Positions 56,182 through 64,000 of a stretch of DNA of 64,000 nt are shown piece by piece. Each line of letters begins with the position of its first letter. The first letter of the stretch is position 1. The DNA comes from Triangularia verruculosa. Its lineage: Eukaryota > Ascomycota > Sordariomycetes > Sordariales > Podosporaceae. Under the pieces are notes generated by a model. That model was not told the origin of the DNA and did not search any database. It saw only the letters and a program-made list of their open reading frames with translations. Location: contig MU863882.1 of the NCBI GenBank assembly GCA_033296885.1, positions 124,001 to 188,000 on the forward strand, in the 5' to 3' direction. A program made the translations under genes and the position numbers.

Positions 56182-57033
56182 TGGGTGATGGTTGATGTGT
56201 GATATGGGATATGGAACATGAGATGGCGTTGCGGGGGTGGGGATGAGCGGTATGCATGGGTTTGTTTGTTGTAGGAGTATTACAGACGTGGCCATCATAG
56301 CGTTTGGTATATTGTTTTTTTGGTCATTTTTGGTATAGCATGGAGCATAGCATAGAAACCTCAAATTTGCTACATGATCCATCATCGACAGCTCCTTTTG
56401 AACTTGGCGTGATGTGAACTCAGTAACCTAACCTACATTTGCCCCAACAGTACCAAACATTCATTCCCCCCAAGCTGCTCTACCCCAGTTTCTTCCCTGG
56501 CCAAGTCAATGTCTCGTCATAGCGGGAGAGCTGCTCTAGCGGCTGCCTGAAATCAAAGGCTGCCCTAAGCTCAACCATCCTATGGTAGTAGAGAAGGAAG
56601 GAGTGAACCAGCGGTATATATATTAGGTCCCGGAATATACTTTCCAACAGCACCAGGACCCTTATCAGGGTGCCACAACTTGTGGTCAGGTCTAATGGTA
56701 AGGGTGCTGGTGCTGGTGCTGTTCCCGCCCAGGGACTTGCAACCGATAGCTCCCTCGTTCGATCCGGAGACAAACCCACGGGTTTTCGTAACCGGCCGCC
56801 CTCCCCAGACCGGCTGGGGAAGTTGGCCGGTGAGCTTTTTGTTTTTTTTTCTATCAGGCAAGAAGGTACTTGTTTATTATCTCTTTTTTTGTATGAAAGA
56901 CAGATAGGTAGACAGACTGTTCCTGACGCGATCCTGTCTGTCATTGTGTGGTTTTCTTTCGATTTTTTTTCACTTTCCACATCTACCTGGTCTAGAAGGT
57001 CATCACTCATTATTTTCTACTTGGGCTACTACT
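56182..57033. other. Convergent region holding structured-element copy 2
   Basis: It lies between PHO8 and DML1 stops. Apart from the structured repeat at 56591-56850 only 3' flanks are expected. Confidence 0.6.
56591..56850 (+). ncRNA. Structured dispersed element, copy 2 (Pol III-type/SINE-like)
   Basis: Order along the plus strand: TATA-like GGTATATATATTAGG (about 56612-56626); arm 56648-56667 pairing with 56696-56715 (19 of 20 positions, one wobble); inner CCACA/TGTGG hairpin (56673-56685); A-box-like GGTCTAATGGTAAGG (56689-56703); AGGGA/TCCCT hairpin with loop TGCAACCGAT; B-box GTTCGATCC (56757-56765); AAACC/GGTTT hairpin; nested hairpin with outer ACCGGCC/GGCCGGT (56791-56797, 56825-56831) and inner CCCCAG/CTGGGG (56803-56808, 56814-56819); then TTTTTGTTTTTTTTT (56836-56850), a good Pol III terminator. 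Copy 1 is on the opposite strand 39 kb away. Confidence 0.72.
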
Positions 57034-58795
57034 TCAGTCATCCTCTCCACTGTCGCTCCCGCTGCTCCAGCCCTCATGGTACTCATCAGCCATCTCTGCC
57101 AGGTCGTTCCCCAGCGCCTCTCTGTCTTCCAGCCCGATCGACTTGATGACCGTGTCCTTCAGCTTCCTCAGCCTGGCGCAGACGCCCGAGTCGGTGGATA
57201 GGCTGGTTGTTATCCTGACTACTGTCTGTTCCTCTTTCGTATCGATTTTATCATCATTATCGTCTTCCTCCTTTTCAACAGCAAAGATCTCGGGGAAGGA
57301 GTCTAGAATGGGGAAAGCAAGCGATGTCGAATACGTCTTCGTGATCGGCTCGTACGCGCTCTTGCGGATCCGTCTGCCCTTCTCGTCGAGTTCCTCCACC
57401 CCTTGCGTTTCTTCGGGTGAGTGGTACCCTCGAGAGGTCACCAGCTGGCTGAACACACGCGGGGTTCTTTTGCTGCGGGATCGGAGGGGGTAGGCGTCGA
57501 TTTGATCGCTTGCTGAGGAGGACATGTTGAGATCGAGCTGGAGACCTGAGGAAAGGTCCTCGATAGGGGAGCTGTTGACTGAGAATTGGAGGCCTGCTAC
57601 CTTTTGCTTCCCGGTTAGGTCGAGTGTTTCGATGATGGTGTTGAGGGTTTCTTTCTTGTGGCCTCGTAGGCGGGTGGGGAGGAGGGCGGATTCTACTGCT
57701 GAGGAGAATAAAGCTGTTGTGTGCCAGGGGGAGAGGGAGTCGAAGTTGCTCAGTGAGGATGGTAACCGTGAAGGGAGGGAGAGTGGGACGAGGATGGAGG
57801 AGTGGGTGTAGAGTTCGGTAAAAGACCGGGATTTGTTCGCGAGGCGGAGGAGGCGTTTGTCCTGATTCACCGGTTAGTTCTCATCATACGCTTCATTTTA
57901 GGGGGAGAAGTATTACCCTTGGAAGAGATCTGAGCGGTGACTCTAGCCCCCAAGTCCAGATAGCGGTCTTCCCGCCGTACTCGTCTCTTATTCTCTCCAA
58001 GTACCTCGCTCCAAACCCACCCCAGGCATCATCCACACCCATAAACACCTGAAGCCCCTGCATGAAATCAGCCTCCTCGGCGAAGAACCTCAGGTCGCGG
58101 TCGAGGAGGTCGTGTTCTTTGTCGAGCTCGCGGAAGAGCTCCTCTCCAGTGCTGAACTGCTCGAATGGCTGGATTGTTGACGCCACTTCGAACTCGTTCA
58201 GCTGAACTACTGATCGTGGGTGGTAGTACAGCCGGCTGAAGTCACTGAAGTACTTGACCGTGGAGATTGTCGGGCGTTGTGGTTTGAGGCCAGCATTGAG
58301 AGCTTCCGTGTAAGGAGATTGGGTGATGGGATCGGCTTTTTGAAGGACTGTCTTCCCGGGCCTGGTTGATGTGTTGGCATTCGTTGGCTTCCAATTGGTA
58401 ACAATGCGAGATGGAGTAGGAAACTCACCATACTCCTGATGCCTGCGGCTGCAGGTCCAGTTGGGTAGGGTCTGGCTCTTCACCCTCGACTTCATAGAGC
58501 GCGTTGATCTTTTTCATTGACCCGAAAGCACCCTTCAAATCGTAGATGACCGTCCGCGGCATGAACGTCTCTGTTTTGCCATCTGGTGAGAGGCCGGGGC
58601 GGAAGTGCACATCGTGGTCGATGATTGGCTCGTCGTTTTCAGAGTAGGTGAAATAGGATTCCTGTTTGACATGTTAGTTCCTCGTGTTCTCAACATTTGA
58701 AGAAGTAAGGAGTGAGACAGTACCTGGGTATTCCAGAAGTGAGTGGCGAGGTAATTGCTCTGCTGCCCCAGCTGCAGGGTGATGATTTCGTGCAT
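57034..58795 (-). CDS. dml1: DML1/Misato family protein
   Basis: Exons 58795-58724, 58661-58429, 58361-57917 and 57861-57034 give 525 aa, a normal length. Introns are GTACTG..CAG, GTGAGT..CAG, GTAATA..CAG. The start MHEIITLQLGQQSNYLATHFWNTQ-ESYFTY is the tubulin/FtsZ-like N-terminus of Misato. HDVHFRPG, PRTVIYDLKGAFGS, VKYFSDFSRLYYHPRSVVQLNEFE and GVDDAWGGFGARYLERIRDEYG follow. Known: yeast Dml1 and animal Misato affect mitochondrial DNA inheritance and mitochondrial shape. The third junction (GVW-PGKTVLQ) is supported by the family; reading through the intron gives a diverging tail. The C-terminus is acidic (SGSDSGEDD). Confidence 0.95.
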
Positions 58796-61285
58796 TTTTG
58801 AAGTATTTGTCTATCAGGTTATGGCTCTCTGATACGACTCGAGAAATGAGAACAAAAAGAAGTCACTATTGTCGACTTTTTTGCGCTGATGTGAAGTGAG
58901 TGGAGTTTTAGGCTTCAGTGAGTGACATGCAGTTGATGAGTGGGAATGACGAAGTTTGAGTGAACAGGCCGGGAGAGCATGTCCAACCCTAACCCTCACC
59001 CCGTTTCTCCACCGTGAATGCCTTCTGCCACTAAGGTGAAATAAATAAGACAAATACAAGAGAGAAATGGGAAATTTATCTTGTTGGGTATTTGGTATGC
59101 GGTATTTCTTGGCCTCTGGGTGGGGTTGAGGGTTTCGATGTTCCCAATATACCTTTGGGTCTTCCTTTTTCGCTGCTCACCTGGTTTGGAAGAAGCTAAA
59201 GAAGCTATTTGGCATGAAATACACGATTACTTGGAGAGGAGTACGAAAATAGAGTGACTCAATCTACAGTGGCATAATGATGCAATTCGCCGGAGGTCCG
59301 CCAAGGTGGCTTTCATACCTATCTACCTCTGGTGAGCCTTCTCCTTGAGAGACTCAGCCACTTGCCCCAACTTTTGAACTTTTCTTGAAGAAGAACGTAT
59401 AATAAACTTGCCACGGAAACAACACTAAACGAAGATTAACGTTCAAGGATTCCGACCCGAGATATTCCTGTCCGAAACCCAAACTACGTCTTGCAGTTCA
59501 GCCAGCAATTCAGACACCCCCATACTACAAATGATCCGTCCAACGAGGTCTGTAACCCTTGTACTACATCACCATAAATTCATATCCCGACTATCACTCC
59601 CCCTCTGTCTTATCAAATTCAAAATCAGAACTGGAATTGTCCGAGATGGTAAAACGGATGGGGCTCTGCCCAATATATTCGATGACCCAGGATCAGGCGT
59701 AGAATCTTCTCCTTCTTCTCTCTCGTCGTCAGACTGAGACGATTATGTGCCGTCAGATGCAGACTCAGCACTCGAACCCCCTTCCTCTCTTTGCCCCTCG
59801 CTTCTCCTCCAATTTACCGTCCTCGACCAGATCCCATAGGTACCTCTATCACTCTTCAACCTGTTACGTAACTCCCCTCTCAAGAGACACCGCAAAATTT
59901 CAGCTCTAAAAGACCCATGTTACATTCACTCCTCGAACAGGCAACCCGCAGCCCATCATCGAACCTCTTCAACCGCGCCTGGGAATGAGCCTTTTAAGCC
60001 AGACTCGCCATTCTCCTCTCAACTCACCCGAAGGATGACACCAGCTCGGAAAAGAGATAAGGAGTGACCGGTGAACACAATTTGCCGGTCCACCTCTTCT
60101 ACCTGTACATGAGCCCCTTGGACTTTTCCCTCTGGGAATGTATCCCTGTCGAGGATCTTGGCGGTTACTGGATGGAAATTACCGACTAGAAGCCGGTGGA
60201 GTTCCCGACGACTGAACGCCATGCATCGACTTCGGCAAACAAACGAAAGTTTCTTAGTCACATAGGGTACTAATCGTTCAGATTGGAGTTCCAGTCGAAG
60301 ATACGTTCTTATAAGAAGATGAGGGGATTTCTTTGAGATATTTTATTAAGAGAGTGGGGAGAGTTTGCGAGGTTTTCCTTTAAAATTTGGATAGAGTTTT
60401 ACGATAGTTTATTTAGGCGGAAGTCTTCCCTTACGATATCTGTTTATCTTCCAAAGCTGGAAGACAGTTTTGGACTTTTTCTTTTAGTATCACGATATCT
60501 TTTAACTATATTTTCAGGGCAGTAGCGTCAGTTTGAGAGAGCATTGAATTAGGTGATGAATCAAGTGTCAGGTATTTTGCATCTGGCTTGTTACCTCCCA
60601 TTGTGTTCTCTGAGATAGGGGATACGCCGCTATCTTGGTTTTCACGGTCCTTTAGTAAGGTATGATGATCGTGAGAACTCTTGCTTTGCAATACTCTTGT
60701 AAAAAGGTTGGCATGGACTTTCATAAGTGCTGAAAGACGGCAGCATCTTCTTAAGCATCTTTGCATATAAGTCTATATAAATAGAAGATATGGACTTTTC
60801 GTTAATACGGCAGCGTTTCTCACCAGACCTAACTTGAAAACAATACTTTAATATTGCTTTAAGACAGTGGCTTTTCCTGTACAGTCCTAAACAACTTATC
60901 AACCTTTCCATAGAATATTATCCTGAAAGCAGAACTAATACTTTTCCGACATTGCATGAATCCAGAAGCGTGAGCACGCATCACCTTCTCGAAGGAGGGC
61001 ACCGCTTCAGAGATCACTTCGCAGAGGCCCAGTTAGACACAAGGGGGGTGAGATGCCGCGGTGCGTAAGCACGTATGGCGAGAAGACGGGGGTCGAGAAA
61101 TGCCGCGGTGCCGAAGCACGCACGGCGAAGAAGAGGAGGGGGTGAGATGCCGCGGTGCCGAAGTACGTATGGAGAGGAGGGGAGAGTCGACGGAAGAGAT
61201 AATCATTCCGCTCGGAAGCGGCGCTCCTGAACACCGGTGCGTCCTCACGATGCTAATGAATACAGCAGCGCGAGGGAGCGCTGAT
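58796..61285. other. Gene-poor, partly AT-rich region
   Basis: The left part includes the DML1 promoter. About 60240-60960 is clearly AT-rich with interrupted frames, as expected of decayed repeats (for example by repeat-induced point mutation), but no transposon domain can be read. A 66-aa frame, minus 60222-60022 (starts MAFSRRELHRLLVG), has coding-like composition and could be an exon or relic. A tandem repeat follows at 61043-61178. No complete gene is supported. Confidence 0.5.
61043..61178. repeat. Three-copy ~41-50-bp tandem repeat
   Basis: Three diverged units, about 61043-61087, 61088-61137 and 61138-61178, each contain ATGCCGCGGTGC, then AAG(C/T)ACG and a GGAGG- or GAAGA-rich end. 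They lie at the edge of the AT-rich region. Confidence 0.8.
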
Positions 61286-61621
61286 TTAGCAGCGGATGTC
61301 GGATAGCTTGTTGATGACGTCACAAGTTTTCTGCACCCGCTCGTCGAGGGTCTCTGGTCGCTCGTTGATGACGTTGGAAGTCCTGATGGCTTCATCAGAG
61401 TCAGACGCTGAGGCGCCTGACATGTGGCCGATTCTGGCCAAAATCCATAGGAGGTAAAGTGCTCGGAGAGTTGACTCAACAGTTTCCAAGTCTTCGGGCT
61501 GCGAATCGGTATTGACTTGCAATGATTCCCAAGTAATTGGAAAGTTTCCGATGAATCGGACTTGGATTGGGGCCATGATGGATGCTGTGTAGGTAGTCTG
61601 TGAGTGAGCGCTCCCTCGCGC
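61268..61621. repeat. 15-bp perfect inverted repeat flanking a small ORF
   Basis: GCGCGAGGGAGCGCT at 61268-61282 is exactly complementary to 61607-61621. The arms bracket the small minus-strand frame 61286-61576. Confidence 0.85.
61286..61576 (-). CDS. Small hypothetical protein (divergent pair, left member)
   Basis: A single frame of 96 aa starts MAPIQVRFIGNFPITWESLQ. It continues with a hydrophobic helix (STLRALYLLWILARIGHM) and a charged helical tail (NERPETLDERVQKTCDVINKL). No known domain is recognised. Its codons look more coding-like than the surroundings. It diverges from another small frame 187 bp away and is bracketed by a 15-bp inverted repeat. It could be a young or relic gene. 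Confidence 0.4.
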   Translation of the reverse strand: MAPIQVRFIGNFPITWESLQVNTDSQPEDLETVESTLRALYLLWILARIGHMSGASASDSDEAIRTSNVINERPETLDERVQKTCDVINKLSDIRC

Positions 61622-61763
61622 CGATTTGAGAGGTTCCCAACGTGAACCATCCCCGTCACAGTCCGCCCGAGTGCCGTCTCGCGAGGGTGGGATATCAACA
61701 GCCGGCGGCCCACCACCACCCTGCCCAGCAGGCAGAAAGATCTGGAAAGACGACCTAAAAAGA

Positions 61764-62099
61764 ATGACCTTCAACATCCACGTGACGGACGAGTTCATTG
61801 CATCAGACCATCCAGGACCGGGATACACATACATCCTGGATTTCCTGTACGAGATAGAGAGTTTCGTGTCCGATCATGGGCCTGGACGCCAAGCGAGAGT
61901 GGTGACGTTCGTGGTCACATACGCGAACAGATCCGACGACGTCCCTTTTAAACGAAGACATCACCGCTTTCTCGTGGCATCTCTCAGCTCAGCAGCGTCC
62001 ACTCATGGCATTTTTATCAAGTCAGCAGCGCTTCCTAACGATATCTCTTTAAAAAGCTGGGATAATATCTTAAGATATGTTGACATCATGCAGATCTAA
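61764..62099 (+). CDS. Small hypothetical protein (divergent pair, right member)
   Basis: A single frame of 111 aa starts MTFNIHVTDEFIASDHPGPG, then YILDFLYEIESFV, RQARVVTFVVTYANR, RHHRFLVASLSSAASTHGIF and ends NILRYVDIMQI. Third codon positions are C/G-rich in the first two thirds, as in real genes here. No family is recognised. Upstream in-frame ATGs exist in a low-complexity leader; the one at 61764 is preferred because coding character starts there. Confidence 0.4.
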   Translation: MTFNIHVTDEFIASDHPGPGYTYILDFLYEIESFVSDHGPGRQARVVTFVVTYANRSDDVPFKRRHHRFLVASLSSAASTHGIFIKSAALPNDISLKSWDNILRYVDIMQI

Positions 62100-62757
62100 G
62101 TCTTCTCTGTGTCCCTCACCTCACTAAACACACACACAAATCTTGATAAATAAAGCAACTCATGCTCAAAATTAGGTACTAACTACCCTCTATTCTCGGT
62201 ACATATATCCCTATCCCTTATCCCTATCCTTAGCCCTTTTCCCCCTCGCTGCACCCCTCCGTCCTGTGGTATCATTATTGTATACTTTATGTCAAATTGC
62301 ATGTTGGTATTATCACAACTATGCATCCATCCTTCCCCCCCTTTTTCCACCTCGATATTTGCGTTCAAATCCGGGCAAGAGATCATATCTTCTTATAGCC
62401 CAGGTTACGCTGAAAAAAAAACTCCAATCATGAAAATATCACGACTTGTTATGCGCCATGTGCCATGCAAATGCTAGTATGCTTTTTGCCTATATCCGCT
62501 GACCAAACCACACCCCCTTTTTTTATCCTCCTATCCAGTATCATCTCCATCGCCTCCAAGTAATAAACCGCTTTGAAAAAAGTATCAAGCGCTCCTCCCA
62601 AATGCTATCATCATCATGATAATGCAATCCATGTATCTTTGTATAGTATCCAGCTCTTTCGATTCCAATATGAAACCATATGCCAGTTGTAGTTGATATC
62701 GCACTGTTGAGCCACTCCTTTCCTTGTGGTACAATGTGGCTTGGATCCTCACGCCAT
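62100..62757. other. Convergent 3' region before the right-edge gene
   Basis: It is AT-rich. It lies between the small plus-strand frame and the stop of the low-complexity gene. No gene is supported. Confidence 0.5.
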
Positions 62758-64000
62758 CTACACCCGATACTGACGAGGACGACGACTACGCAGGCTATAC
62801 GAGTGTGTCGGCGCTGTCGGTTCTGTTGTGATGGGTGGGGCCAGCGTCAGAGGGGGAGGGGGCTCTGTACGCGGCGGTGGAAGAAGAGGCGGTCTCAGGG
62901 GGCCGAGTATCGAGTCGTTGTTTCGAGACGACGGCTTCTGGTAGGAAGGCGACTTTAATGTGATCATCGTCTTTTTCTTGATAGGTTCGGCCTCTTCTTC
63001 TCCCTCATCAAGCGTCTTGCTTGAATTTGAAACCATCTTGATCTTCGGGGTGCGTCCTCGAGGCAGTGGCTCAGCCTCTTGGGTCTCTGATATGCGAGGT
63101 AAGGTTCCTCGGATGGCGGACTCCATGACTGGTAATTCGTCGACGACACCCCGTACGCCCCTGGTGGTCTTCGGCGGACCCCCTTTGCTCCCTCGGGTGC
63201 CATTGATCGAGAACATGCCGGTCATTGCAGCCGGTACACCTCCCTTCGACACCTGTGTGGTGTGTACTTCAGCCAGGCGGGCTTCGACGGCAGGTGTCAA
63301 GGACCTGCGGGTTAACTTTCGAGGCCTGGATTCCTCATGCTCAATCTCGCTGGCGCGCTTGTTCGTCTTTTTACCTCCTTCAGACCGCGCCTTCTAGGCG
63401 GATTCGTCGGCATTGGACGGGTTGGCGTTGATATCGCCACGCGAGGAACTTGGCTTGGGTCCCTTTCGGATGTTTTGGTGAGTCCACCCGCGGATCTGAG
63501 TAGGGCCACTTCTGGGGGGTGCTTCGACTGCAGAGTAGTCCTTGATAGCCTCGCGATAGTCGAATTGGACGGTGCGAAGCTCTTGGCCATTGACCGAGTA
63601 GGTCATGCGATGCGGTGGCGTCGGAGCTGGTTCTAGCTTCCGGTACTTCGATGACGCTGCTGAACCGCCAGCGGCAGCAGGTCCTGGGGCTGATGCAGAA
63701 GAGCTTCCTGGTCTGGAGTGCGTCGACTGCATAGGAGGAGGCTGGGAACCGGCAGGGAGAAGAGGGGGGTGACCACCTGGGGCGGGAGCTGGGGCAATTG
63801 CAGCATGGTAGGGTGGCGAGACCGGATAAGCACTGGAGGGGCTAGGTGGACGAGGTGCAATCTGCTGCAAGTGAGGAGGGCCAACCATGGGCGGCGCCTG
63901 CAGTAGTCCGGGGCCGGGAGCGGGCATCAGATGCTGTAAATGCTGATGAGGCTCTGGTACGGAATATCCGTTGTGAAAAGGCCGGCTGGGTCCAGTTGGG
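62758..64000 (-). CDS. Partial Pro-rich low-complexity protein, interrupted by an in-frame TAG
   Basis: The frame is open from the right edge (the 5' end is outside the window). It runs through a Pro/Ala/Ser-rich segment and a conserved-looking block (KYRKLEPAPTPPHRM, GQELRTVQFDYREAIKDY, GPTQIRGWTHQN) to a TAG at 63396-63394. It continues in the same frame without another stop for 211 codons to TAG-free sequence ending at the stop at 62758-62760. The downstream part is basic, with KKTNKRASEIEHEESRPRK, Pro runs and a final THSYSLRSRRPRQYRV. No canonical GT-AG intron removing the TAG in frame was found; a weak GTGGCG donor with a GAAG acceptor would work. Alternatives are readthrough, sequence error, or a true stop with a decayed tail. 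Probably nuclear; function unknown. Confidence 0.6.

Noticed and set aside
54571..56385. 604-codon minus-strand frame opposite PHO8
   Set aside because: It mirrors the alkaline phosphatase, whose active-site motifs are all intact. Composition is His/Arg/Leu-rich and has no domain.
58980..59002. Telomere-like CCCTAACCCT word
   Set aside because: Only two units inside a gene 5' flank, so not a telomere or interstitial array.
1..64000. CRISPR arrays, bacterial operons, rRNA genes or complete transposase genes
   Set aside because: None seen. The window is eukaryotic and the spaced repeats are short tandem or inverted repeats.

Overview
The window looks like nuclear DNA of a filamentous ascomycete, most likely a Sordariomycete (Sordariales-like). 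The signs are GC-rich coding sequence, genes on both strands, many short introns (about 49-125 bp, GTRNGT donors, CTAAC/CTGAC-type branch sites), a Zn2Cys6 regulator, HeLo/DUF7580 and zinc finger-WD40 genes, and scattered repeats with AT-rich islands. The order is inferred from protein style, not from any search. I rebuilt exons by hand; nearly every spliced model closes in frame at the length expected for its family.

Left third (1-19 kb): accessory or self/non-self type genes. A DUF7580 gene (minus) lies head-to-head with a C2H2 finger-WD40 gene (plus), 351 bp apart. A short inverted-repeat element starts 6 bp after the WD40 stop codon. A Zn2Cys6 regulator (minus) and a HeLo-domain pseudokinase (plus, built like the necroptosis effector MLKL) diverge across 2 kb. 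A secreted type-B carboxylesterase and a secreted PLC-X protein with a 21-Asn run follow.

Middle and right (19-59 kb): mostly housekeeping genes. In order they are PAP1, a DUF676 hydrolase, PHS1, a small hypothetical protein, FRS2, a Cys-tailed small protein, ARL1, eL39, SKP1, SMP3, PET100, a TACO1/YebC protein, LAA1 (2072 aa), an alpha/beta hydrolase fused to an RNA-triphosphatase-like Cys phosphatase, FMP32, an NTF2-like protein, PHO8 and DML1. Many start sites are divergent pairs with shared promoters (ARL1/eL39, SKP1/SMP3, TACO1/LAA1, hydrolase/FMP32, NTF2-like/PHO8).

Right end (59-64 kb): a gene-poor, partly AT-rich stretch with tandem repeats and two small divergent ORFs, then a low-complexity gene that runs off the edge and is interrupted by an in-frame TAG.

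The strongest unexpected signal is a pair of dispersed copies (about 17.03-17.29 kb minus, 56.59-56.85 kb plus) of a roughly 260-nt element. It has a TATA-like block, tRNA-type A and B boxes and a T-run terminator. Its long hairpins are kept in both copies by compensatory changes, so it looks like a structured, RNA polymerase III-type non-coding RNA or SINE family.
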